Source: Perca fluviatilis (lineage: Eukaryota > Chordata > Actinopteri > Perciformes > Percidae). From it: a DNA stretch of 64,000 bases. The notes beneath the pieces are model-generated. The model searched no databases and was not told where the DNA came from. It saw only the letters and a list, made by a program, of their open reading frames with translations. The first letter of the stretch is position 1. Every line of letters starts with the position of its first letter. Where the stretch lies: NCBI RefSeq assembly GCF_010015445.1, contig NC_053115.1, positions 8,019,576 to 8,083,575 of the forward strand. The letters are read 5' to 3'. Below are positions 39,639-50,624 of this stretch, piece after piece. The translations under genes and the position numbers were made by a program.

Positions 39639-39788
39639 GTATGTACTTATATTGCCCCTGGATGCAGCAGTACATTTTATAAAGTCAAAAACCCAAGGAG
39701 AGATTTCCACTGTCATGCTTTACCTCTTAATTAGAAATGAGAGACTTCTCCAGTTAGCCATGATGCTAGTGTTTGTAATGAGCACTTT
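39639..39788 (+). pseudogene. Decayed THAP-domain fragment
   Basis: One frame reads YIAPGCSSTFYKVKNPRRDF, HCHALPL, two stop codons, then SVCNEHF. APGC, F...ALPL and VC.EHF follow the order of a THAP zinc finger (C2CH; VCNEHF resembles the usual ICSEHF). THAP domains occur in P-element-like transposases and in host proteins derived from them. Stops show it is dead. The region continues to a SINE insertion at 39829. Confidence 0.5.
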
Positions 39789-39828
39789 GTTGTCTTCGTT
39801 TACAAAGTGCTTGTTAGAAGTTGAGGAG

Positions 39829-40000
39829 GTCTTTTTTTTTTTTGGCATTTCTGCCTTTATTGGATAGGAAAGCTGAGAGAGAGGGGGGAAGACATGCAGG
39901 AAAACCGTCTGAGATCAGATTCTAACCCTGGACTGTCTGCGCCGAGGAATAAACCTCTGCCTATGTGCGCCTGCTCTACCAACTGAGCTAACCGGCCACC
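39829..40000 (-). mobile_element. tRNA-derived SINE, minus strand
   Basis: On the minus strand the head reads GGCCGGTTAGCTCAGTTGGT then AGAGC, a tRNA-like A box. A degenerate B box, GGGTTAGAATC, lies about 55 bases on. The tail ends in poly-A, seen as a T run at 39832-39843 on the plus strand. Possible target duplication GAGGAG occurs at 39823-39828 and 40001-40006. It is inserted in the THAP-containing repeat. It is not a functional tRNA gene: no consistent cloverleaf is apparent and the B box is mutated. Confidence 0.78.
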
Positions 40001-40189
40001 GAGGAGAAGGTTTTCAAGTCAGGCATACTTGTGGTTCGAGAACCAATAAACTGAAGTCCGAGGCTGCTTCGTGTTTGACTTTTCCTCTTATAAGGTTGGG
40101 TGTACAGACCACCCATCACAGTCTGCTAGCAAAGTAACGTTAGCTCAGCTGTGCGCCGTCAGGAAAGCCAGGAAAGTCTTTTTTCCGAT

Positions 40190-40430
40190 AAAAATCTTTT
40201 TATCAGTACATAAATCAGAAAATACTGTATTTCAATCAGGAGACTTCAGTTCAGATATGTGATGATTTATTGTATATATGCGTGAAATGTACAGTACAGT
40301 CTTTGGAGATTAGACTCCACCATCATTTAAAAATCCTGAGAACAACAGCTGATCCATTCAGGGGAGTGAGGAGTGATTATGTTTAGGAAGTCGTCCTGGA
40401 AGAACTTGCGCTCAGCTCCATTACATGTAT
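40190..40430. repeat. Diverged dispersed repeat, copy 2
   Basis: This is the partner of the segment at 4203-4620, in the same orientation and without its GC-rich centre. It begins near TTTCAATCAGGAGACTTCAG and ends near GAACTTGCGCTCAGCTCC. It follows the THAP/SINE block directly, so it may belong to the same larger decayed element. Confidence 0.5.
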
Positions 40431-40587
40431 AAATACTGAAAACAGCCATAAAGAAAATCTATTTTTCATATCCATTGTTTTATATATATCAGGCTATGAT
40501 ATGTGAACAAACCCCTCTGTAAGAACCTTCACAATGTAAATAGAAATAAAACTGGAAAGTTTGGTGTATGTAGGTGCTGCTGAAGAG

Positions 40588-40622
40588 TATCCACCTGTAG
40601 TGCAAGACACTACAGGTGGATA
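40588..40622. repeat. Perfect 15-bp hairpin with 5-nt loop
   Basis: TATCCACCTGTAGTG, then CAAGA, then the exact reverse complement of the first arm. It overlaps the left end of a small inverted-repeat element. Confidence 0.95.
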
Positions 40623-40942
40623 GGGTTAAAAAGATTAACTAATAGATATCACCATGCAACTTCCCAACTTACATTAAGACAATTACAACTTTTTGTATTA
40701 CTAGTTTTCTGAAATGTTATGTTTAAATATGCAAATGAGGCATTATCTAAAGCTAACTTTGGGTGAATTTAGGAAAAATCTTCAGACACAAATAAGACAG
40801 AGTTTAGTGAAATAAACACCTAAATGTGTATTATGTTTTCTTTGCACTAGCTTGAAAGACATGTTCTGGAAGAAAAATAGCCCAAAATCTCAAAATTGAC
40901 CAGTGCATGAAAAATCAATGTTTTTGCCTGTAGTGTCTCGCC
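40601..40942. mobile_element. Small inverted-repeat element (about 342 bp)
   Basis: The left end is TGCAAGACACTACAGG and the right end, reverse-complemented, is GGCGAGACACTACAGG, matching at 14 of 16. The AT-rich interior has no ORF. I recall fish repeats with this GAGACACTACAGG terminus but cannot name the superfamily, and no TSD is clear. Confidence 0.6.
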
Positions 40943-41444
40943 TTAAGCGCCAGTCAGACATGAGTCATTTTCACATCATTCAGGCAGGTATCTGTCAGAA
41001 AACCCATCATAGCTGCCAGTAAGGTCCTTTTCAGTCCTTGTACACTTGTTCAAGGTTTGCTAAAAAGCTGCCATGAAGGTAAGTAAACTCAACAAAAACT
41101 CAACAGGTCAGACAAAATCATCTGCCAGTGGCTCTATTTCCCTCACTGCAAGTTGTTCAGTTTTTACCTTCAGGCTGTAGGTTCAAAGCATTGGCACAAA
41201 AGAAAGATGGCATTGGAAATGTTATCATCAATGTTTCTATCAAACATCCCATGTTCTCTCACTCTTCTCTCAAACTTTTGGTTGTATTTCACAATGCAGG
41301 GTTTTTTTTGGGGGACAATTTACTGCACTGTATGTCTCTATGCTTTGATCATTTTGTGCTTTCTGTTGCAAGTGCAGGAAAAGCTAGGACTAAAACCAAA
41401 AATGTTCCCCTCTGTTAAACTTGTTTCTCTGGTTCTGTTCTCAG

Positions 41445-41600
41445 ATCCGCTCAGACCAGGACAAGGCTGTTGGCATCCGCTACAGCATCACGGGAGCAGG
41501 CGCTGATCAGCCCCCGAGCGGGATCTACAACATAGACCCCATCAGCGGCAACATGTTTGTCACGCAACCCCTGGACAGAGAGGAGAGAGCCTCCTTCCAC
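41445..41600 (+). CDS. cdh4: cdh4 exon 5 (by homology): EC1 core
   Basis: The exon is 156 nt (52 codons), phase 0-0, with acceptor gttctcag and donor gtaaga. It encodes mature residues 24-75, starting [20 protein letters not shown] and ending [10 protein letters not shown]. RYSITGxGADQPP and the PISG turn are standard EC1 elements. Asp67 and Glu69 of LDRE are calcium ligands at the EC1-EC2 junction. The exon length equals the mammalian one. The upstream intron is the largest in the window (about 21.9 kb). The open frame continues past the donor into intron sequence for about 25 codons, which is not expected to be translated. Confidence 0.97.
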
Positions 41601-42133
41601 GTAAGAAGAAATGCGTCTGTCTTGTCTGTTTCTGTTTTCCCCTCTAGCTCCATTTACGTCTGTCTCATTATCTCCTAATTATCCCTGTGGATATGTGCCT
41701 CGACTGTTCTCTTCCCCATCTACCTTTCATTCTAACACTAACGTTGCCTGCCGAAACAAAACCACAGGTCGGAGCGTATTCAGAGAACTGTACGGTACCT
41801 TCACACCAACATCTCCAGGTTCTGATTAATGCCGGAGCCAGCAATGAAAGGATAAAGAACTTGACAAAACACAGCTACTTTAGCTGGCTTTTATATTGAC
41901 GTTTAACTGCACAGAGGAGCACAAGATGGATAGAACGGAGGGAAAGAGACAGAACCAAGGTGGAGTGAAGGAAAACGGTTGTCTTGGTTCTTCCCATCAG
42001 AGCTAATGAGCAGGTGCAGCTTCAAGTGTGTGCGTACATGTATGGAATTCTGATTGTTACATGGTTTGTGTCTATACCATAAGCAGGGCTGGGTCTCTCT
42101 TTTCCCCCGTTCTTCTTACTTTCTGTATATGCT

Positions 42134-42534
42134 TCTTTTGGTTGGCGATATGGCAAAAAATATATCACGATTTTTTTCAGGCAGGATCACAATCCACGAT
42201 CTTATCACAGAGCAATTAACCGGTAGACCAGTGGCATTGTTATCTTCACCTGTCTCTCCTCTGCTCGCTCCATGTGGAGTATAGTGTGGCATAGTCTGAG
42301 GGTGTGCGATCTGTAATTCTTGCTCGCCCCTGACTCTCACTGCTTAAATAGCAGGTTTATTGCGTTTGGGGAGATTTAGCAGTGGCGCCGCTGTATGCAG
42401 GGGAAACACTGGAGCCATAGAACTGCAACTGACAGAATGTGCACTGTAGTACAATACTAACAATCTCTCTATAAAGGCAGATCGTGGAGACGTTGTAATC
42501 GCTCACGATCTAATATCGTCATATCGCACACCAC
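42134..42534. mobile_element. Non-autonomous hAT element (401 bp) with perfect 8-bp TSD
   Basis: TATATGCT lies at 42126-42133 and again at 42535-42542. Inside, the left end contains GGCGATATGGCAAAAAATAT and the right end, reverse-complemented, contains GTGTGCGATATGACGATAT. Both fit the common fish GGGCTGTGCGATATGACGAT-type family. The extreme left bases are diverged. Confidence 0.82.
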
Positions 42535-42645
42535 TATATGCTTTCCACTTTTCTGTCTTGTACTGCTGCCCGGTTTCACTTCACCACCCCCACACGTTGT
42601 TCGGCGTTGTGCTGTTCAAAGGTGCAGGCTGATGCGTTATTTTGC

Positions 42646-42851
42646 AATCCACGCAACTTCTAGGCAAGACCCGCCCTTCAATAGCATTCACACACTACTA
42701 TTACACACTACGCACAGTAACGTAACCCGATTTGTTCAGGTCCTATCCGCTGACCAGTCAGCTATCACTAACCTTAACCACTCGATGCCTAACCCCAACC
42801 AATCGAGCTGCTTCATAGGGCGGGACTTGCCTAGAAGTTACGTGGGATCCA
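42646..42851. mobile_element. Short palindromic MITE (about 206 bp)
   Basis: The left arm CCACGCAACTTCTAGGCAAG continues ACCCGCCC. The right arm, reverse-complemented, reads CCACGTAACTTCTAGGCAAG then TCCCGCCC. The arms are about 30 bp with 2 mismatches. The interior has two diverged AACCAATCGAG/AACCACTCGAT segments. No ORF and no TSD. Confidence 0.72.
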
Positions 42852-42910
42852 TAATATCGCCGGGCTGATAGCTGTACAGTTTGCTTGGATATGGCCCATA
42901 GGATTCCACG

Positions 42911-42912
<2 letters not shown>

Positions 42913-42942
<30 letters not shown>
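42913..42942. repeat. (CA)n microsatellite
   Basis: About 28 bp of pure CA. Confidence 0.93.
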
Positions 42943-42943
<1 letters not shown>

Positions 42944-44215
42944 CACAGGCTGGAGATTCGAGTTCATGACTGGCCCCTGTGGAACCTCAGGTTAAACAGC
43001 TTCACGAATGTGTGAATTAAATATGCAGACCACATGAGACTTGTGTTAACGCTAGGCCATTGGTTCATATAGACACATTACAGGTTTCAGTTTATATCAG
43101 CAAAGACTAACACCTCCACTCGAGGTTAGCGCTGGTGTCAGTCGCAAACAGCCGCGTGCCTGTCAGCATGATAGATGGCTGCGCTGCTGATAGAGCTAAT
43201 TCGAAAGCACGCTGCTGTCTCAGAGGAAGAATAGAAGAAAGGAGAGTGGATCTCTTCGGTGAGCGCATACTCAGAGCAGTATGCACGCATTATAAACACC
43301 AGTGCACACACACACACACACACAGGATGTGCGATGACTACAAACAAACACAAAGCTCTAGATGATTGGCTTCTTGATTGGTTTGTCTCTTCTGTGTGTG
43401 TGTTCCATTTACTTTTAGATGAGCCTCTTATTACCTTACTTGCGACGTTCAGGCCCTGGACGTTGCTGCATGTACTGTATATTTGTTGTCTCTCCATACG
43501 GTCTGCTCTTACACTCAACCAGCAAATTGGGATCAATAAAGCAGCCAGGTTATTCGTCCCTGGCAAAGGACAGCCGCTCAGTAAACAGTTCTTATTTGAC
43601 ACTGCCTGTAGTGAGAACAGCATGTTAGGTTGAGGGCACTTCAAGTTGAATGCGGCTCCTATTTAGGCTCCCGTGGACCCATGTTGCTTGTGATGTGATA
43701 TATGATTTAGTGGAGGAGAATATAGCCAGAGTTTGACTCAGGGGAAATTTAGTCCATTGCTTACTTTCTTTCAACTTGACAGGAAGTTCCCAGCACTGCA
43801 GCGCTCTCCCAGGCCAAACTTTGCTTGTTAGTTTTGGGTTCAAGTGAAAAGAGAGACGAGGCTGCTGTTTTTGACAGACTAGCACCAGGGGGAAGTGATC
43901 TGCGAGGTGAGGAGAGTGGGTGTTAGCCCGAACTTCAGTTTTGTCAGACAGATCTGCTGTGTGTCAGAGGAGAGGAGGAGAATTGGACAAATATGAGATA
44001 GTCTGCGCTTTTTGGTTTGTTTGCATGAATGCATGTACTTTAGTGTACAGTGTTTGTATGTGTGTTTTACACATATGCACCGATGAAGATCAGCTCATAG
44101 TGCTGTTGGGACATTTGTGTTAATTTCGAGAGGGGGTCACGTTGTTTATGTCCTTTTCAGTTTATGGCACCTCAAAATTGCGCAATGTCCTCCACATTCT
44201 TCATATATGTGTGTA

Positions 44216-44252
44216 TATATAGATATATATATTATTATTATTATTATTATTA
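44216..44252. repeat. (TA)n(TTA)n microsatellite
   Basis: Short TA repeats followed by TTA repeats. Confidence 0.9.
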
Positions 44253-44389
44253 ATTATCCTTATTGTTTATACTGTAATGCTATTTATTTAGTCTTTTATA
44301 TGAATATTGTGTCACATATTCAACGTATTTGTGCACACAGCATATATTGCATGTCTGTCCTGGGAGAGGGATCTCTCCTTAATTGCTGT

Positions 44390-44690
44390 TCCTGAAGTTT
44401 CTCCATTTTTAAAAGGATTTTTGGGGGGAGTTTTTTGGGGGGGATTAGGGGGGATTTTTGGGGGGAGTTTTTCCTTATCTGCAGCGAGGGTCTGAGGACA
44501 GAGGGTGTCGTATGCCGGAAAGGTTGTAATGCCTCTTGAGGCAAATTTGTGATTTGGGATAATTGGCTGCTGGATCTTGGATACAGTGGTGGCTCTCGAA
44601 GGCAATTCATATGGGCAGTCGTTGGAAGCGATTCACATTATTTAGGTCAGACCCTCGTCCTCTAAAAATAAAATTGAATGAATGGACACC
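44390..44690 (+). mobile_element. LINE/SINE 3'-end fragment (L2-type suspected) with G-rich runs
   Basis: GTTTTTCCTTATCTGC..GAGGGTCTGAGGACAGAGG, TGCCTCTTGAGGCAAATTTG and a closing AAAATAAAATTGAATGAATG resemble the shared 3' end of L2-class retroposons in fish (TGAGGCAAATTTGTGATTT...AAAATTGAATTGAATTG). Four runs of 6-7 G lie at 44423-44465. No ORF2 coding is present. Confidence 0.6.
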
Positions 44691-44772
44691 ATTACATTAA
44701 CAAGTAGCTAAATTTGAAAATATAGTAAATAAATAATATTGATTCTTTTTTATTAATTATGAAATAGGTGGA

Positions 44773-45146
44773 TCTCACTTCCCTTAAATTGCATCCCCGG
44801 CTCCTCCACTTCCTCCCGTTCCTCGCGTCTTAGTCCGTCCCACCGAGGAAGCATGGGAGGGACGGAGGAGAGAGGAAACGAGTTTTAGAAGGATGAAACG
44901 TCCTTTTCTCTGAAGCGTCACATCAATACGTCAGCTGTATGGGCAGAGTTAGCAACGGCTTTCAGCTGCACGGCTTCCAGGAAGGCTGCTCTCGTGTATC
45001 CTCACTCATAGCTCCTCGGAGATCCCTCCTCGATCCTCGATCCTCGCATCCTCGGGGCAGGAATAAGAGCTTTGAGACTTCAAAAGGGAGGGAATTACTT
45101 CCGGTTCAGCCCAGGACAGAGGAGCTATTAAATAAAGGAAGTGAGA
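44773..45146. mobile_element. Candidate inverted-repeat element (about 374 bp)
   Basis: TCTCACTTCCCTT at the left matches the reverse complement of AAAGGAAGTGAGA at the right. The interior is rich in TCCTCG/CCTCCT motifs typical of compositionally biased fish MITEs. No TSD could be confirmed. Confidence 0.42.
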
Positions 45147-45254
45147 TGAACCTGAACAGTCTACAGCCCAGTAACTGTTATAAAAAATTTAAAATAAAGT
45201 ATAAAAAAAAAAGTCTACAGCCCAGTGGTGCTTTGATCTACATGCACACGTCAG

Positions 45255-45770
45255 AATGCTGACATGCTGATGTTCAGCAGGTATTATGTTAACCATGTTC
45301 ACCATCTTAGTTCTGCATGTTAGCATGCTAACATTTGCTAATTAGCATTAAAAACAAAGTACAGCTGAGACTGATGGGAATGTCATTAGTTTTGCAGATA
45401 TTTGGTCATAAATCAAAGTACTGGGCAAATCCTGATGATGGCTGTAGATAAAAAGTCAGGGAAAAATGAAAGTCATCAGGATGTATTGTCTGAGCATGAT
45501 GTATCCTACAAAATGCCAATCCATCTAGTAGATGCTGAGGTATTTCACTGAATAAGTGAAAACGTTGACCTTCTATCTGCGCTAGAGGAAAAATCAGAGA
45601 AAAGTCATTCAGTCATGAAAGTCATTACAATTTACCATAACCTTGAATATCTTCAATTTGATGGAAATCGGTCCAATCATTGTTGAGACATTCCAGTGTG
45701 GACCAACCAAGTGGAGGTGGGCTTATCGACTGACAGATAACATTGCCATCCCTAGAGCCACGCTGCTAGC
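45255..45770 (+). mobile_element. Abundant teleost retroposon-like repeat
   Basis: It contains TTAGCATGCTAACATTTGCT, AAGTACAGCTGAGACTGATG, a TTTGGTCATAAATCAAAGTA segment, several AAAAGTCAGG/GAAAGTCAT motifs, and CATTGCCATCCCTAGAGCCA at the end. These are signatures of a very common percomorph repeat, also seen around 14860-15430. The class is not certain; it may be the 3' region of an RTE-type LINE. Confidence 0.62.
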
Positions 45771-46228
45771 TTCTTTAAAAAATAATAATAGTTATAGTGG
45801 ACTGTCTGTTTGTACATTTAACACCCTAAAACCCCTCGATGAGTGTATCATAAGAAATAGAGATTTTGGATTTGGGAAATGTCCATTGTTATACATAGGT
45901 AGGTAGTTGGCATAAGCAGCAATAGCTACAATATTTTTACTGAGAAAGAAAAAAGCACCACATATAGTTCAGAATTGTCAAGGATTTCTGTAAGTACCAT
46001 GCAAGTACTGTTATATATTGGGAAAGGGGACCAATGGGCCAAATACAAACTGTATTTCTCCTCTGTGGTTGGTCCAGTCATACTAAAGCTCACCCTGCAG
46101 AATACTGATGTTGGTTCACACACATTTGCAGTCTGCAAGACGCACACTCTCCTCCAGGCCCTTAGATCACATTTCCAATTCCTCCATCGAGCACACAAAC
46201 ACAGACACACATAAACAGACTCTGATGC

Positions 46229-46229
46229 G

Positions 46230-46283
<54 letters not shown>
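46229..46283. repeat. (CA)n microsatellite
   Basis: About 52 bp of pure CA. Confidence 0.96.
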
Positions 46284-46285
<2 letters not shown>

Positions 46286-46456
46286 AAGACACACAGGAAG
46301 ACGCACATAGAGACGCGAATACAGAGATATAAACAAATGTAGAAATATGAGAAATTATGCAGGGATGTACAAACACAAATCCAAGGCACTAAGGACAAAA
46401 CATACACACACAAAAACACAGTTTAACACAAACAAAAACACACAATCATAATTGCA

Positions 46457-46458
<2 letters not shown>

Positions 46459-46490
<32 letters not shown>
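46459..46490. repeat. (CA)n microsatellite
   Basis: About 30 bp of pure CA. Confidence 0.94.
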
Positions 46491-46492
<2 letters not shown>

Positions 46493-47867
46493 CACTGAAG
46501 CAGTCACACATATCACAGACGTACATCACTCAGTGTGCAGTGTTCACAGCTGAGAAAACAGATTGGGCTTGTTTGTTTGTTGGGTCTCCTCTCCATGTGT
46601 GTTTGCTGTGCTTCAGCCAATTGAAAACTAGCATCTTGAGGATCATTAAAGAGGGCTAAAGTGGCTAAAGAGGGCTCTTTTGATTGGCTGTCTCCCCAGC
46701 ATGTATCTGTGCACTTTTCATGTTTAAATGCGTAAACATGTGTCTGAATTGGTGTTTGGATGCGTGTGTGAAGGCTCAGGCGGACGCGTGTTATTGTTTT
46801 GAAACATCCTTGTCAGGCAGGCACAAAAGCCGACATGATTAATTGTGTTTCAGTGAAGGCACGTGGCGCCGTTTCATCTTTCATGTCTCCCCACAATACA
46901 TCCCACCTTCCTGTAAATAGGCAGATAGCAGATCCTCCTCAACTGTGTTGTGGCAGATGCAATATTTTGTTGCCAGTGTGTCAGTTTTAGCCAGAATGAG
47001 AGCCCTTCACCTCTTACCAAGCCAAGCTGTGATTGAATAAAAAAAATTTGCAGGAGGATCTGGATTTCTAGGCAATTGAATGAGAGTAATGTAAGTCACA
47101 GTGAACAGTGCTGGTTTAGTTCCAGGGCTATTACAAAGCTTTGCGTAATGTTAGATATCATTAGTGGGGATTGGTGGGGAGTGGAGGGTGTATAACAGCA
47201 GCGGTGGAGATTAAGACATCCCACTATAGATGATGATTGCTTTTGTCAGTCCTCCCTGTTCAAGCCCCCACAACCCAACACTGCCTCTTTGTGTTTCCAT
47301 CTCTCATTTACTTGCACAAGGCTCATCACTCTCCTCCTCTCCTTCCCATCTCACTTTTCCCTGCTCCGCCTTTTTTCTTCATTCTCTTCCTTTTTGCTCT
47401 CTCTATTTTCACATTGAATTATGTGTGAATTTTCATGGAAACACTCATCAGTCATAGACATCAATCCAAATGGCTGCCTTTGTCAAAACAAACATTCACC
47501 GCACACAAAAAGAAGCCACAGCTTGAGCAGAAACACTTCTCTGATATTTCTTTTAGACCTCTGGCTGTGCTAACAACAAAATAGGTGCTGTTTGTGTGTC
47601 TGGAACATTTCCTTACTTAGCCCCTATCTGTGTTGTTGGGGTCCATGCCAAAATACCAACCGGCTACTTATATGCAGTTGGCAGACAAGAAACAGGACAT
47701 TTGCCAGTTAAATGTAGTTGCCACTTAATAAAGTCAAATAAAGTCAAAGACACAGTTTTTTTTCCCCAGTCCAGACAGTCTGCACAGTTTCACATCAATC
47801 AAGCCAGGGTCCTGTTGTCAGTCGAACTACATTTGGAATATTTTTTCAAGCTCATATTCATCGTTGA

Positions 47868-48083
<216 letters not shown>

Positions 48084-48325
48084 TAGACAACAGCTGCATG
48101 TTATACAGCGCAGTAAATGACAAATAAACATCAAACCACCTGGTGTTGCAAGAACAAAACTAGATCATGAATTGATCTGTTTCAGCCGTGGGCCTAGTTA
48201 ATTGGTTAGCAGCTTAGAGTTGCAAAGTCAACACCTTTATTTAGTTGTATGTACTGGATTGATCTGAACAAAGAGTCCTTGCAAAAAAGGCCAGGCTTTG
48301 GTCACAAGAAACTCTAAATACTCTA

Positions 48326-48713
48326 TTAATCCTTCTGTTGTCAAATTTGACCCGTTTATGAAATTGTTCTATATCAGAACTATGACAAAAGAACGTTGAA
48401 AAAAGTGATCAATGTAGGAAAAAGCTACAAAAACGCAGGAAGAAAATCGACAAAAAATTTTTTTTTCAAACGCTGAAAAAAGTGACAATAAAACACCATC
48501 AAAAACATCGCCACAGGTGACAAAACTTGTTTTAAAAAAGTGACCCAAAAAAATTGGAAAATAGTGAAAGAAAATATTGAAAAAAGCCACAAAAAACGTG
48601 TTAAAAAAATTGACAAAAACATAATTAAAAAAATGTCAAAAAAGTGCAAAAAAAATTTCGACCCAGAAAAACACTAAGTTGCATGGTCGACAGGAAGACC
48701 ACACAAGGGTTAA
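48326..48713. mobile_element. TTAA family C MITE (388 bp)
   Basis: The left end is TTAATCCTTCTGTTGTC and the right end, reverse-complemented, is TTAACCCTTGTGTGGTC (14 of 17 match), with TTAA at both edges. Internal subterminal sequence AAATTTGACCC and its inverted partner near 48655-48666 agree with a common fish family. The middle is a degenerate A-rich repeat of GAAAAAAGTGAC-type units. Confidence 0.75.
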
Positions 48714-49074
48714 GGTTACATGCTTTTGCTATAAACTACAAACCAACTGTGAGCGGATCCATCTTAAATGGAGGTGGCAGCTCTTTAAAATAGTATTAGT
48801 TTTATTCCAAATTGTTGTCACATTCCTTTCTTTGAAGTGGCTATAAGTAACTTTCAGTTTGTGTTGATTGTAGCGGCCCTTTTGGACAAAAGCGGTAGTG
48901 TTTTTACCACGGCTGCTGTCGTAAAGATCTTTTCTTTATGGTTACTGTATTACTGAGTTAGCGTTACCGGGAGGTCATATAGTTGCGATGAATGTTTTGC
49001 TCAGACAGAAAATCCTTCATTTACAGTAAGAGAATACGTTACCGATGCATTTTTGCACAAGTGTTGCATAAATT

Positions 49075-49711
49075 AGGCCGGCTACACACTGGCTGCGTGG
49101 CGTGAGCGTGGCGTGAGCGTGGCGTTTCTGTTGCGTGGCGGCTGCGTGGATTTTTCGATGTCTTTACACACCAGAAACGTGTCTGACGCTGCTGCTGCTG
49201 CTAGCCTTGTCTGGACACATGTATGTTTCCTATTGATTTACTGCGCTCAAGCAGTAGTATACTTCATGTTAAATATATATACTGATCTGATTACAGCAAA
49301 GACAACGTCGGCAGTATTTATGGCAAAATAGGTTACAGAATATTTTTTTTTGTATTGGTGCAATATTTGAAAATTGATTTATTAAATTTTTTTATTACAT
49401 TTATATCTGCATTTATATCAAAACCTAGAGACTTTAAAACATCAAAATGTCATTTATTAATATGTATTTGTGTCAAAATGACATATAAACATATTTTCCT
49501 TTTGCCTGGAAACGCTTCCAACACGCTTGCATGTCGTGTGAAAAATAGGCGTTGGTTATTTCTAGCATGCACGCGTTTTTGACGCGTTTGAGACGTGCGT
49601 GTCACGCAGGCAGTGTGTAAGCTCTAACCTGTTAACGTGGGAGCCGAAATAAAAACCGACACTCCACGCAGCCGACACGCTCACGCCACGCAGCCAGTGT
49701 GTAGCCGACCT
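49075..49711. mobile_element. MITE with terminal repeats of about 36 bp (637 bp)
   Basis: The left terminus reads AGGCC then GGCTACACACTGGCTGCGTG then GCGTGAGCGTG. The right terminus reverse-complements to AGGTC followed by the same block. Inside, GCGTGAGCGTG is tandemly repeated on the left. No TSD or ORF is seen. The class is not assigned. Confidence 0.82.
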
Positions 49712-49804
49712 CAGCCTACTTTGGATGTATCGTGAGGTAAACCGGGTGTCACTGTCACAGTTTCACGAGCCAAAGCATTAGCAAGAGTTTGTTGTAGCAA
49801 CCAA

Positions 49805-49870
49805 CGTAATAATAATAATATCTTTGATTTATATAGCGCCTTTCATGAAACCCAAGGAGTACTGTGTAAA
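49805..49870 (-). mobile_element. LINE/SINE 3' tail fragment, inverted
   Basis: AATAATAATAATA followed by TTTATATAGCGCCTTTCATG is the reverse complement of the GGCGCTATATAAA-plus-(TTATT)n tail seen at 22970-23015. Confidence 0.55.
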
Positions 49871-50234
49871 GTTACAGGGGGACAAATAAATAAAATAGTA
49901 GGCTAACACAAACATGGACTGATAAGAAATAAAAGCTGGGCACTAAATGGAAGGGGAAGTGATTTAATGTAGGCTACTGATGTACAACCACGTCTCGCAT
50001 TGTGAAATAGACATATTACATCCCATACATTCAGGGTCGGTTTTGAATCATTTACAATCCAGTAATTGTCTCCATGAAAGCCCAAGCGATTCGGGTTTGG
50101 CCCCATCGTCTGTCACTCCCCCTCCTAGCTTTTAGTTCTTCATTTAATTTCCCTTTTTTCTGTGATGGCCCTGCCCCAGTATCAGCCATAACTACAACAG
50201 CTAACTTCTAAAATAAAATAAAAATACAATTAGG

Positions 50235-50236
<2 letters not shown>

Positions 50237-50281
<45 letters not shown>
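50237..50281. repeat. (TA)n microsatellite
   Basis: About 44 bp of pure TA. Confidence 0.95.
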
Positions 50282-50285
<4 letters not shown>

Positions 50286-50624
50286 ATCTCCTGCTACCTT
50301 TTAGCTGGATCCTCAAACATAGCCTTTTCTGGTGCTACACTGAAATCTGGGACCCGTCAGAATGTGTTACTGTAGAGCGGGTGTGCCTGCCGTAAATCAT
50401 TTTGTGACTTTGCGGGGAAGAATCGGACCCGGGCAGAGGCATTAATAAAAACCATGTAAAAATAGCGTTCTTTTCACTGTTAGTTTCGTTTGCTGCATTT
50501 ATGATCATCAGATGGAAAATTAAACAGTTTAAGAACCATTTAAAAGTTCCACATGGTTACTTTAACAAGATTATAGTTTATTTTTGTGGACAGCTATCAT
50601 CAAGATAATTCATTTAGGCAAAAA

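Larger units (their letters stand above)
19568..41444 (+). other. Intron between exons 4 and 5 (21.9 kb)
   Basis: The boundaries are gtgagt and tctcag. It carries three copies of one TTAA inverted-repeat family, long GT/CA/TA arrays, a Tc1-like element, a second TTAA family, a THAP remnant split by a SINE, and a small element with a perfect hairpin at one end. Short fragments of common fish repeats are also likely at 34200-34290 and 38960-39000. Largely unannotatable unique sequence lies at 19570-20130, 21770-22780, 27390-31980, 33430-34900 and 35000-37290. Confidence 0.85.

Noticed and set aside
39829..40000. Possible tRNA gene on the minus strand
   Set aside because: The A box is good but the B box is mutated, and a T-run tail follows on the plus strand. 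It fits a SINE, not a tRNA gene.
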